Shown: in pieces, positions 1-10,170 of the stretch
Layout: each line of letters starts with the position of its first letter
Position numbering within the stretch: the stretch's first letter is position 1
Assembly: GCA_963921825.1 (NCBI GenBank)
Contig: OY997592.1
Span: 24,059,432 to 24,123,431 of the forward strand
Source of the DNA: Erodium maritimum
Taxonomy: Eukaryota > Streptophyta > Magnoliopsida > Geraniales > Geraniaceae
Length of the DNA stretch: 64,000 bases
Direction of reading: 5' to 3'
Translations under genes and position numbers: made by a program
The notes under the pieces: model-generated
The model's input: the letters and a program-made list of their open reading frames with translations, nothing else
The model's database searches: none
Told to the model about the DNA's origin: nothing

Positions 1-1010
1 TATCACAGTAAACCCGGATATCAACGGTGTATGTAAATTGTAATCATATATACATATACATAAGTGCAATATACTTATATACATATACATGTATATAGTA
101 AGTTAGTAATACGATGGAATCGTGAATCAAAAATCATAGAATTACACTCAAACAATATTGAATCAAAAAACTTGAATCTGATATAACTTGCTGCAAGTTA
201 CTTGCTGTCACATATTCACATCAAAAAACATATTGAATTAGTGTCTGATATAAAAAAATATTAGAAACATACCTGTTTGTTCGGCAAGGGAGGTCCGACT
301 GTGATTGTGTATGTGTTCGACAAGGGAGGTTCGACGGGAGGTACGGCGAGGAAGGTTGGTGCGGCTGGTCTGGCGAGTAAGGTGGGCGCAGGAGGTCCAG
401 CGACGACGAGGAAGGTGTGTCTCTGACTCCCTGTCTCTGATCGTTAACCAATTGGAATGGGAATGAGGAAGAGGAAGGGACGCGTTTCAGCGTTTGGTTT
501 GGAATAGCCGAGTACTACTCTTGTGTTTGGGATTTTTTTTTAAAACCAATTGTAAAACACTAAAACCGTTTCTGTATTTGGGCTTTTTTATACCCTCAAA
601 AAAAAATCTTGAGCCCTAAGCCATTGCTTAGGCTGCTTGGCCTCAGGGTCGGCACTCTAGACTTCTGGAGTTGTTGTGGACAAATGAGCGTCCAGTAACT
701 TCTCGTGAACGGTTGTTGGGATGGCCAGATCCAGTGCCCTGGACTCGCATAATGGAGTTGCGGTCTTGTTCGGAGGCGTCTTCCGGTAACTCTATCTCCA
801 CCTCGCGGTGGAGCTCTCCTCCGACGACCCCTACGGTTTTCGGCCGGCAGGGACCATCTAGAGTTGGAAAAACTTAGGCATGGTGATGCGCCTCTAGCTT
901 CTCCTGTGGTTCGCCCCCTTTGCCCGGATTTGTTCATTGTGCTTCTTGTGCTCGTGTCCATCGTCGCCTATCCGGACAACGTTCTCGGGACGGCTAGATT
1001 TAAAAGCTGT
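1..1010. other. Unrecognised left flank, no supported gene
   Basis: AT-rich sequence, with ATACAT-rich simple sequence at about 47-98. A G/A-rich island at about 285-420 repeats a GGGAGGTYCGAC-like motif. The minus-strand open frame over the island (221-451) is Ser/Pro/Gln-rich and resembles nothing I know, so I do not call it a gene. Text near 600-660 looks like a decayed MITE end. From about 666 the sequence enters a dispersed repeat, listed separately. Confidence 0.4.
666..1005 (+). repeat. Dispersed repeat, copy A
   Basis: This stretch resembles 9906-10170. Both contain TGGAGTTG, a CGGAGG/CGGAGTTGTCTTC-like segment, GGAGCTCTCCTCCGA, TTTTCGGC(C/T)GGC(A/G)GGGACCAT and a following GGCATG(G/A) in the same order, with patchy, clearly diverged identity. 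I do not know the repeat family and see no coding potential shared by the two copies. Confidence 0.5.
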
Positions 1011-1527
1011 CAGAGGCGGATCCAAAAATTTAATTTATGGTATGTCACCAATCATGATTAAATGTAAAAATAAAAATGAAAGAAGGTTTAAAAAGTTCTA
1101 GAGGTTGATCGATTTTTCAAATGACATAAACTTCTCATACGATCTCTGATTTAGCTCCGTAAGATATCAAATAAAATGGAATTCAGACATGTAAAATTTT
1201 CATGAAAGAATTTCAACTAAAAAATACAGTATATGAAACCATACACGTCATGCAAGTCGAACGATCAACCATACGTTGTTGGTCCGATATGGGCAAAGCG
1301 CTCCTAGAAAAAGAGATAATCAGTCATACGACATATATGAGAGCGTAAAAGATATAATATGAGACGTGATTTTTTATATAAAAAAATGAGTCGAAACTAA
1401 TTGTCAATGCCTATAAATACTTATAAATGCATATTACTAAACTCTTATGTCTTACAACTAACCTTTTCAAATACAACCTAAACAAACTGTGAATAAGATT
1501 GTTGAAAAGTGTAATAGACATTTGGAG

Positions 1528-2193
1528 TAGGGATGGAAATGGGTAGGGTATGGGTCGGGTTTTGTGATACCCGTACCCTACCCGATTTCAATACCTAATA
1601 CCCATACCCTACCCATACCCGATTAATACCCGGTCAATACCTACCCGATCTCTACCCGTTCGGGTCGGGTATTACCTTACCCGATTTGTTCATATGACAT
1701 GGGGATTATAAGACAAAAAAAATTGGGATCTAATTAGCAATTCCATATAAATTTAAGTAGTAAAGAAATGAAATTATAGAGAGAAAAAAAATTCACGTCT
1801 CAAGTATCAACATACAACAATCCCAAAATTAAGTAATAACCAAGTAAAAGTAATCCCTTTCAAGTTCGTTTTTTAATGATCAATTAATCTGAATGAATTG
1901 TGTGGTATTATGGGTTTATGAGTTATACCCGTACAATTTTTAAAATGTAATTGACTTACTATTAGGTTTATTATTGTGAACTTATTTACGTATATAGTAT
2001 AAATAAATAAATATATATGTGTATTATAAGATCGGGTAGGGTAAGGCCAAACCCTTACCCTACCCTTACCTGGTCAATGTACCCGATCAACGGGTAATAC
2101 CCTACCCGATTAAAATAATACCCGGTCAATACCCTACCCGATCGGGTAGGGTACGTCGGGTACCCGTCGGTTTGGGTTATTTTGCCATCCTTA
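1528..2193. mobile_element. hAT-type non-autonomous element rich in GGGTCGGGTA/TACCCG repeats
   Basis: The 5' end is TAGGGATGGAAATGGGT and the 3' end reverse-complements to TAAGGATGGCAAAATAACCC. A perfect 8-bp target duplication, ATTTGGAG, lies at 1520-1527 and 2194-2201, as expected for hAT transposition. Both sub-terminal regions are packed with GGGT(C/A)GGG and TACCCGAT motifs on both strands, and the centre is AT-rich. There is no transposase frame, so it needs one in trans. It belongs to the same family as 50040-51435: both carry GGGTTTTGTGATACCCGTACCC just inside the left end. Confidence 0.85.
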
Positions 2194-2306
2194 ATTTGGA
2201 GAGTAAAAAGAACAGTTTCGAGTAAAATAAGGTCATACACACAACAAATCTTCAGATGACCATAATTTCTTCATGCAGACTCTGATTTAGGCTTGTAAAA
2301 TATTAA

Positions 2307-2437
2307 GGGTTAAATACCTTTTGGTTCCCTTATGTTCGGTTCAAGGACCTTAAGGTACCCATATGTTTAGAAAATATATTTTGATGCCCTTATGTTCGTT
2401 CCACGGACCTTTTATGCATTTGGGGTTAAAAAACTAA
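2307..2437 (+). repeat. MULE left terminal inverted repeat (131 bp)
   Basis: It pairs with 9675-9805 read on the other strand. Shared landmarks in order are GGGTTAAATACCTTTTG, CCTTATGTT, GGACCTTAAGGTACC, TATGTTTAGAAAATATATTTTG, CCCTTATGTTCG, GGGGTTA and a final ACTAA. Similarity seems to fade beyond 2437. Confidence 0.85.
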
Positions 2438-3566
2438 AATAATTATGTAAAATTACTATTTTGTCCTTCTACAGTTCAAATGAAATACCCTTATGAGTTA
2501 AAAGACCATTTTACCCCTCTTTATCTATAATTCCTTAAAAATTCAATAATTAGTTTTTTATTTTTCTTTATGAGTTTTATAAATATTTTATGTAAATTCT
2601 TATAAAAATTATTTTATTATTGATTAATTATTTTTTATTTATTTAAATTTTTTATTTCATACAATTAATTCCAAATTTATTTTTTTTATACATTTTCATA
2701 TATTTTTTAAATATCAAAAAAAAATTTCTTACCGTTTTAAAAAAAATCAAATCCATTTTTTTATTTTCTTTTCGTTCATGTTCATTAAGAAAAAAAAAAC
2801 AAAATTTGATACATTCAAAATCAGTTTTACGTAGGGTTCAAACACAAACAAAACATTCAAACAGAAAATACATCTGATTTCAACACAGCTCAATACACAA
2901 AAAAATCTCATTCTAGATTCAACAAACATAGAAATCGTATTGTTCTTGTTCCATATTCAATAGGATTTCGTGAATAGAAAACAAATATGAAGAGCAAATT
3001 TTCTACAAATCTACATATCTAACTGACAAAGCCGATTGTTTGTGGGTTTTCTCGCCGATAGAGGTTTTCTTTGGTTCTTACCGGTGTGGGGCATAATGGC
3101 TTGAGGGAAAGTGACCGTGGTCGGAACACGGGGGAAGAAGAAGGGCCTAACCCAAATCGAGCTCCCCTGCGAGCTTCAACGCTCCATCTTACCTGGTAGA
3201 ACAAAGGCTGAACTTGTCGCCGTTTTAGATCTGGGTTTAGCCAGAGAAGACACAACGTTCCAGATCCCCTCGTTCCATGTTGCCACCCGTGCTCGTGAAG
3301 TCACCGTCACCGCGCGTGAACTCTGCAGAGATCCTCCACGCTCGAGATCTCCAGTGGTCTTCCTCATCCCAGATCCACTCTGGTAGCGGCGTCCCCATCT
3401 TCTCTGATTCCTCTCTCTCACCCACACCATCTTCTCTGATGCGGCGTCTTTCATAGAGTTGCTGGAATACAAAATCGTAGAGAAGAAAGGATAGCTCGAG
3501 AGTCAGGGTTCGTGTAAATATATTAAGGTTCTCTACAAATAGATCAGGTTCGTGATATGATGAAAG
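2438..3566. other. MULE left interior, with a GC-richer island of unknown origin
   Basis: 2438-3000 is very AT-rich and non-coding. From about 3020 to 3500 composition changes abruptly to a GC-richer block with overlapping open frames on both strands (plus 3111-3386; minus 3176-3472 and 3237-3572). None of the translations resembles a family I recognise. Such an island inside a MULE is what a captured gene fragment (Pack-MULE) would look like, but I cannot name a donor gene. Confidence 0.4.
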
Positions 3567-3988
3567 TGTCATGAGTGTGAAGCTTGGCGGGAAAGTAATT
3601 AGTTTGAATTTGAATTTAAGTTATACGGCAGCATTTTGTTATCTTGGGTTAGTAGTATAATTGAAACGGTGTCGTTCTGGGAGTCGTTAGCGAGCCGAGG
3701 TAGAAGATGCACAGTGCGTGCTATGTGCTCTGAAATTGCAGGTCGTCCTTTGCTAGCTGTAGCACGTCGTCTGTGAGAAATGGGGTCCAGGGTGAAAGTG
3801 ATAGGTTTCAGTATTTAAGCGTAGCGATGTAACTAGGGTTTGTGTCGAATTTTCTGTTGCCATTTCCATTTCCTAGCTAAGAGAATTGCAGAGAGAGTAA
3901 GGTTTGAACTCTTGCTGTAATCGTTATCTATCAGTAAAGTTTCAATTTTTAGCCTTAAATTTTAGCTAGCTTACTTATATTGCTAACA
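3567..3988 (+). repeat. Chromovirus 5' LTR
   Basis: Begins TGTCATGAGTGTGAAGC and ends ATTGCTAACA (TG...CA). It is the same length as the 3' copy (422 bp). About 20 substitutions separate the two and I saw no indel, so this is a moderately old insertion. Confidence 0.93.
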
Positions 3989-3989
3989 G

Positions 3990-4001
3990 TGGTATCAGAG
4001 C
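3990..4001 (+). promoter_or_regulatory. Primer binding site, tRNA-Met type
   Basis: TGGTATCAGAGC, one base after the LTR end. This is the classic match to the 3' end of plant initiator tRNA-Met and marks the minus-strand priming site. Confidence 0.9.
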
Positions 4002-4018
4002 CCCGTTCTCGCGACACA

Positions 4019-5433
4019 ATGGCCACCAGTGATGTTGTGAACGAGCCTCCAAAGGAGCCAAATACGGAAGAAATGAGGCTGGAAATGTCAATATTGAAGG
4101 AGATGAATCAGAGAACCAGAGCTGAGATGGAAGGCATCAGAAGGAGCATGGACCAACTCTTGAAGGCACAAGCTGGAAATCAAACCCCTAGCAACAGGAA
4201 GAAAGGGGAAGTAACCCAAGGGATGTCCATGATAGAGGTAAATCCATAGCTGAACCTCAAGCTTAATCTGGAGTTGCTGCTAGTTCTGTGTCTATGGTTG
4301 AGCCATTTCAGCATGTGAGTTTTATACTAGAGCACTTGTTGCATACACAACCTCAAAGACAGATCCACATGGAAATGGGCTCTGGATCTCATACAAACCA
4401 ACCTTACCCCCACCCACACCAGCCTATACACCTACAAAACCTACAGCCTGCACCTCATCACCACCAGCATATACCTCAAACACACCCTAACTTCCACCAA
4501 AACATCCAACACTTGCATCAAAACAGGCCTAGCATACCTGTAAACCAAAGCCCCATGATGCAACAAAACCCACCTCACATGAACCCACAAGCCATATTCA
4601 ACCATATGCTACAACAACAACCTTTCCACTACAAATTACCCAGCCTACACTTCCCTAGGTTTGAAGGTCCAGATGTGAGGGGATGGATCAGGAGGAGCAA
4701 TGTTTATTTCTCATATTGTGAAGTGCCAGAAGAACACAAGGTAAAGCTTGCATCCTTGCACTTTGAAGGTGTAGCTGAGACTTGGTTTTCTGAGTATGTT
4801 ATGGGTAGAGATATTATTCATTGGGAGGGGTTTTTCCATGATCTGATATGGAAGTTTGAGGCTTTGGGGCATGAGGACTTGTTGATTGAGTTCAAGCAAT
4901 TGGTGCAGAAGGGAAATGTGCAGGAGTTTGAGCATTAATTTGGTGAAATGAAGATGTTGTTGTTGCATAAATACCCAAACCTGAGTGAGGAATATTTCAT
5001 TTCAAATTTTATTGGGGGTTTAAAACCTCATCTGAGGTCAGGAGTGCAGTTTTTGGGGCCAAATACGCTAGTTCATGCCATGTATCTAGCAAGACACGAG
5101 GAGGGAATAGTGCAGCAGTATATAAGTTTCTACCAAGCTCAGAATAGGTCTGTTGGTGCTGGCAATTACAGGCCTAGAATCCAAAACCACAATCAGTCTC
5201 AACCCTGGCAGAGAAATGAGAGGAGGCAAATCAGTCCTAGGGAAGTTGTTGTACCAAGGATTGCTGAGGTCCTAGCTCCAAAACCCACAGCCATGAGTCC
5301 AGAGGAGAGAGCTAGGAGGGGTCTTTGCTATACCTGCCTAGCAAGGTATACCAGAGACCATGTTTGCCCCAACAGAAACAGGCTCTATGTTCTTTATACT
5401 GAATCAAGGGATGAGTTGCTAAGGACCTTATAA
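4019..5433 (+). pseudogene. Chromovirus gag (broken)
   Basis: The gag frame probably starts at the ATG at 4019, just after the primer site. It ends early at a TAG (about 4247-4249), re-enters in another frame from about 4288, and is cut again by TAA at 4936-4938 and 5431-5433. The middle part is rich in His, Gln and Pro (4340-4620), then follows a typical plant Gypsy gag core (PRFEGPDVRGWIRR, about 4656-4700). A zinc knuckle with spacing C-x2-C-x7-H-x-C lies at about 5326-5367 (starting CYTC). Gag would form the virus-like particle and bind RNA; this copy cannot make it in one piece. The 4936 stop could be a CAA to TAA change. Confidence 0.85.
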
Positions 5434-5535
5434 GGAGAAGAAGGACAATCCTCTACTGAAGGAGGTACTGAAGAAGAAAGGGATGAAGAGGAAGCCCCAA
5501 AGGCCGTCATTAATGAGCTAGAGAATGAGGAAGAA

Positions 5536-8500
5536 TTGTGCAAAATGGAAGATGAATTTTGTAATGGAGAAGAGGGTTCTTCCACAATTAGAATTGCAGG
5601 AAGGGTTGATGACAAGGAAATACCCATTCTAGTGGATTCTGGTGCAACCAAATCTTTTTTGGACCAGTCTTCATCTAAGGTAATGGGGTTAGTAGTGAAC
5701 CATGACACCACTATCTTGGTCAAAATGGGTAATGGAGAGAAGCATTTGTATAACTCAACTTGCTTGCTTTCTTGGAAAATGGGGGCAAGGAATTCATTTG
5801 GAAGGTGAGAGTAATGCCCCTAGGAGGTTTTGATCTAGTATTGGGGGTGGACTGGCTAAAAACTGTATCTCCAATAGTGTTGGATTATGATCTCAGGACC
5901 ATCAAGGTTTCCTACAAGGGAAGGGAGTTATTGTTGCAAGAAAAATCACCTCTGGCAAGAGTGACCATGACAAATCTATCTAGGGTACTGAGTGACTTGA
6001 AGAAGGGTAATGCTCTCTTTTGGGGTTTAATCTGTAAGCTGGATGTTGAGGAAGAAACTCCTACTTCTTCACTCAACAAACAACAAGAAGAGGAGCTGCA
6101 AGAATTGTTGAGCAGCTACAAGGAAGTGTTTAAGTTGCCCAAGGAGATGCCTCCAAGAAGGGCTTGTGATCACAAGATACCGTTGATTCCTGGCAGTAAA
6201 CCACCATCAATCAGACCTTACAGACACATCTACCAACAGAAGAATTCCATTGAGGAAATAATACAAGAGATGTTGAGCAATGGAGTGATACAGGAGAGTA
6301 ATAGCCCATACTCATTTCATGTGCTCTTAGTCAAGAAGAAAGATGGGAGCTGAAAGATGTGTGTAGATTACAGACAATTGAATGAGCAAACTGTGAAAGA
6401 CAAATATCCAATCCCCACTATTGAAGAGTTACTTGATGAGATGAATGGTAGCAAATTCTTCTATAAGATTGATTTAAGAGCAGGATACTATCAAGTGAGG
6501 CTTCAAGAAGGAGAAGAGAGCAAGACTGCCTTTAGGACTCACACTGGTCATTATGAGTTCAGGGTTATGCCATTTGGGCTAACCAATGCCCCAGCAACAT
6601 TTCAGGCTCTCATGAATGAGGTATTGAGAGAATTTCTGAGAAAATTTGCACTGGTCTTCTTTGATGACATACTCATCTACAGTGAAAATTGGGAAGACCA
6701 TTTGAAGCACCTATAAATAGTGTTGCAGAGGCTCAATGAGAAGAAGCTCTTTGCAAAGATGGCTAAGTGTGAATTTGGGAGGGACAAGGTGGAGTACTTG
6801 GGTCACATAATTCACAGGAGTGGAGTGTCCATTGATCCAAGTAAGGTCCAGGTTATGCTTGACTGGCCAGAACCCTCTAACTTAAAGGCTCTGAGGGGAT
6901 TTATGGGACTCACGGGCTACTACAGAAGGTTCATCAAGGGTTATGGAGTTCTAGCAAGGCCCTTAACTGATTTGTTAAAGAAAAATGTTTTTGGTTGGAA
7001 TGAGGAGGCTAGGAGAAGTTTTGAGAAATTGAAGAGAGCCATGGCTGAGGCACCTGTTATGAGAATGCCTCATTTTACCAAACCCTTCACAGTGGAGACT
7101 GATGCTTGTGATCAAGGCATTTTGGGAGTCTTGATGCAGGAAGGTATACCAATAGCTTATATGAGCAAAGCCTTGGGAAGCAAGGCAAGTGGCTATTCTA
7201 CCTATGAGAAGGAATTACTAGCCATCATCACTGCTATTCAGAAGTGGAAGCACTATTTGAAAAACCAAGCATTTGTGATCAAGACTGATCAACAAAGTCT
7301 GAAGTACTTATTGGAGCAAAAGTTGTCCACTCCATTCCAACATAAGTGGATAGCCAAGTTAATGGGGCTATCTTACACCATTGAGTACAAGAAGGGAAAA
7401 GAAAACCTAGTAGCTGATGCTTTATCTAGGCTTCCACAAGAAGAATATAGAGAAGTCACAGTTAGCTCTCCTTCTTGGGTTCAAGAAATTCTGCAGAGCT
7501 ATGAAGGAGATCTGGAAGTTGAGGCCTTGATATTGCAAATGTCTATTTCTCCACATTAACTCCCATCTCATAAGATGAGCCAAGGTATGATAATGGTAGA
7601 GGGCAAGGTTTATGTTGGGTCACAAGGAGAGATTAGGAGTAAAATTGTTAAATTTATGCATAATTCTGTTGTTGGGGGTCATTCTGGAATTGAGGCCACT
7701 GCTAAGAGGGTCAAGAGTTGCTTCTTTTGGCCTGCAATGTTTAAGGATGTCCAAGCTTGGGTCCAGAATTGTGATGTTAACCAAAGGTGCAAAGCTGAGC
7801 ATTGTCTTTATCCAGGCCTGCTCCAACCTCTAAGCATTCCTGATCAACCATGGAAGGAAATTGCCATGGATTTCATAGAGGGTTTACCAACCTCGGAAGG
7901 GAAGGACAGCATTTTGGTAGTAGTGGACAGATTCACTAAGCTGGCTCATTTCATTCCCCTGCAACATCTCTATACTGCATCAACTGTGGCACAAGTTTTC
8001 TTTGACCAGGTGTTCAAATTGCATGGGGCTCCTAAGGTAATAGTTTCTGATAGGGACAAGGTGTTCATCAGTAATTTCTGGCAAGCCTTGTTCAGTAGGT
8101 TGGAGGTCAAGCTCAACCTCTCCACTGCATATCACCCTCAAAGTGATGGTCAGACTGAGAGGGTAAATCAATGCTTGGAGAATTATGTGAGGGCCATGAC
8201 TCATCAAGCCCCAAAGAAATGGATGAGATGGCTGGCCATGGCTGAGTACTGGTATAACACTTGCTACCACTCAGCCATCAAAATGTCTCCATTTGAAGCA
8301 ATGTATAGGTATCCACCTCCAGTGATGGGAATGACTGGTGCAGAATCAAAGGTCAAGTCTGTAGAAGAATTCCTACAAGGAAGAAAGGAAGTGCTGGAGA
8401 TGATGAAGCAAAATTTGCAATTAGCACAAGAGAGGATGAAGCATTTTGCAGATAAGAAAAGGTCTGAAAGTAGTTTTGAGGTGGGGGAGTGGGTGTATCT

Positions 8501-8921
8501 AAGGCTTCAACCCTATAGACAAAATGCATTGAATCTGAGGAAGCATGTGAAGGTTGCAGCCAGGTATTATGGCCCTTATCAAATCATTGAGAAGAAAGGG
8601 AAGGTAGCCTACAAGCTAAGGTTGCCAGAAGAGTCAAAAATTCACACAGGCTTCCATGTATCACTGCTCAAGAAGCAGCTTGGCAACAAAAACAGGTATA
8701 TGCACTCTGTACCTGAGGTGAGCAGTGAAGGGTCCTTGAAGCTCTACCCCTTAATTCTGTTGCAGACAAGAATCCTTAAGAGGAAAAATGCTCCTGCTAT
8801 CCAGTACTTGATTCAATGGGAAAGGTCTACCTTGGAGGATGCAACTTGGGAAGATGCTGGAGTGATAAGCAGTCAATTCCCAGAGTGGCTCAGCAAGGCC
8901 TTGGCCAATTACCAGGCTTGA
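5536..8921 (+). pseudogene. Chromovirus pol: protease, RT, RNase H, integrase, chromodomain (broken)
   Basis: Protease: IPILVDSGATKSFLD holds the D-S-G active site (about 5623-5667). A frame change near 5790 leads into RT, with FFDDILIYS (about 6658-6684) as the catalytic box and [12 protein letters not shown] before it. RNase H starts around VETDACDQG (about 7090). Integrase has an H-H pair, but the first Cys pair of its zinc finger reads C-x2-N instead of C-x2-C. The D, D and E of the DDE core are present (MDFIEGLP, VSDRDKVF, QTERVNQCLE). The C-terminus (about 8770-8890) is a chromodomain, which in chromoviruses steers integration to heterochromatin. In-frame stops occur at 6351-6353 (TGA where the family has Trp), 6714-6716 and 7557-7559. 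Confidence 0.9.
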
Positions 8922-8934
8922 GGACAAGCCTGTC

Positions 8935-8950
8935 AAAATGGGAGGAGCCC
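8935..8950 (+). promoter_or_regulatory. Polypurine tract of the chromovirus
   Basis: AAAATGGGAGGAGCCC lies immediately before the 3' LTR, where plus-strand DNA synthesis would be primed. The terminal CCC is not purine, so the tract is imperfect. Confidence 0.6.
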
Positions 8951-9372
8951 TGTCATGAGTGTGAAGCTTGGCGGGCAAGTAATTAGTTTGAATTTGAATT
9001 TAAGTTATACGGTAGCGTTTTGTTAGCTTGGGTTAGTAGTATAATTGAAACAGTGTCGTTCTGGGAGTCGTTGGCGAGCCGAGGTGGAAGATGAACAGTG
9101 CGTGCTCTGTGCTCTGAAATTGCAGGTCATCCTTTGCTAGCTGGAGCACGTCGTCTGTGAGAAATGGGGTCCAGGGTGAAAGTGATAGGTTCCAGTATTT
9201 AAGGGTAGCGATGTAACTAGGGTTTGTGTCGAATTTTCTGTTGCCATTTCCATTTCCTATCTAAGAGAATTGCAGAGAGAGGAAGGTTTGAACTCTTACT
9301 ATAATCGTTATCTATCAGTCGAGTTTCAATTTTTAGCCTTAAATTTTAGCTAGCTTACTTAGATTGCTAACA
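8951..9372 (+). repeat. Chromovirus 3' LTR
   Basis: Starts right after a purine-rich tract and ends GCTAACA, followed by the GAAAG duplication. It aligns end to end with 3567-3988. Confidence 0.93.
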
Positions 9373-9674
9373 GAAAGAAAAAGAGAGGAAATTTCTAGTA
9401 AGATACACATATAAATTTGTAGGTTAAATGAGTTAGATATTGTTAGGTTATATTAGATTAGATGAATTGGTTTTTAATTCATTGATAGTTATTTCTTTAT
9501 TTCATGTATTTTAAACTTTTTAATTACTTTTCAAATGTTTATTATTACACAAGGTTAGAATGGTAATTTAATTTTTATAATTCATAAGGTCCAAATGAAT
9601 AAGGATAAAATCGTCATTTGACTTTCACTTAGCTAACACGTAAGGTCACATGACTAACGGAATGGAATATTATG

Positions 9675-9805
9675 TTAGTTTTCTAACCCCGAATACACAA
9701 AAGGTTCGGGGACCGAACATAAGGGTACCAAAATATATTTTCTAAACATAATGGTACCTTAAGGTCCATGGACCTAACATAAGGATATCAAAAGGTATTT
9801 AACCC
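9675..9805 (-). repeat. MULE right terminal inverted repeat (131 bp)
   Basis: Reverse complement of the left repeat with scattered substitutions (for example CATATG/CATTATG and GTTCCAC/GTCCCCG contexts). It is the same length as the left copy, which supports both boundaries. Confidence 0.85.
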
Positions 9806-9905
9806 AAATATCAAATTGAATATATTTGAAATATCTACAATTATATATAATTTTCTAGGGTCAGGGTATACAATGGCATACCCTAAACTCCTCAAAATCC
9901 GCCCT

Positions 9906-10170
9906 TGGAGTTGTGGACCCGCAGAGCTGATATGGAGTTGTGCAGCTCCAGTCCTGTTCCGGAGTTGTCTTCAGGTGGCTCTATATGTACCTTGCAGCGG
10001 AGCTCTCCTCCGATTTTCGGCTGGCGGGGACCATATGGAGTTGGCAGAAATAAGGCATGAGGATGATTGTTTATCCGTCCATGTTTCTCCTCGGTGCCTC
10101 TCACGCCTACTCATATCAACATTAGTGGATTTATTATTCTCTCTCGTCTCCGACTTTTCTTCATCCTCAT
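9906..10170 (+). repeat. Dispersed repeat, copy B
   Basis: The second copy of the repeat at 666-1005, lying between the outer hAT-type element and the Athila LTR. Diverged but colinear; function unknown. Confidence 0.5.

Larger units (their letters stand above)
3567..9372 (+). mobile_element. Ty3/Gypsy chromovirus, complete in length but coding-dead
   Basis: The 5,806-bp element has two 422-bp LTRs that differ at about 20 positions (roughly 95% identity by eye), a tRNA-Met type primer site one base after the 5' LTR, and a purine-rich tract before the 3' LTR. A perfect 5-bp duplication, GAAAG, sits at 3562-3566 and 9373-9377. Domain order gag, protease, RT, RNase H, integrase, chromodomain identifies a chromovirus; short LTRs and total length suggest a Reina- or CRM-like size class, though the lineage is not proven. 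Several in-frame stops and two frame changes break the reading frame. It inserted into the MULE at 2307-9805. Confidence 0.93.
2307..9805. mobile_element. Mutator-like (MULE) non-autonomous element carrying a Gypsy insertion
   Basis: Long terminal inverted repeats start GGGTTAAATACCTTTTG at both ends. The flanks are AAATATTAA (2298-2306) and AAATATCAA (9806-9814), a 9-bp duplication with one mismatch, typical of Mutator-like elements. Without the chromovirus at 3567-9372 and its duplicated 5 bases, the element is about 1.7 kb. No transposase frame is visible. The interior includes a GC-richer island at about 3020-3500 that could be captured sequence. Confidence 0.85.
1011..9907. mobile_element. 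Probable outer hAT-type non-autonomous element, disrupted by two later insertions
   Basis: The left end reads CAGAGGCGGATCC (1011) and the right end, reverse-complemented, reads CAAGGGCGGAT (from 9907). These resemble the CAGAGGCGGA termini of plant hAT MITEs. Sub-terminal GGTATG / CATACCC segments are also inverted. Removing the nested elements (1528-2201 and 2307-9814) leaves about 0.7 kb, a sensible MITE size. The 8 bases outside each end do not match (AAAGCTGT left, GAGTTGTG right), so either a boundary is off or the duplication has decayed. Inside it, 1118-1190 resembles the sequence rebuilt across the MULE (2258-2306 joined to 9806-9850). Confidence 0.45.

Noticed and set aside
590..665. 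Right end of another MITE (CCCTAAGCC / GGCCTCAGGG motifs)
   Set aside because: It looks like a known type of plant MITE end, but I could not find a left end or a duplication in the window.
596..961. Minus-strand 121-codon frame near the left edge
   Set aside because: It overlaps the dispersed repeat and a MITE-like end, has no recognisable domain, and its counterpart in copy B is not open in the same way.
1540..2170. Telomere-like repeats (TACCC/GGGTA)
   Set aside because: Spacing is irregular and motifs are not TTTAGGG; the stretch is bounded by hAT ends with a perfect 8-bp duplication.
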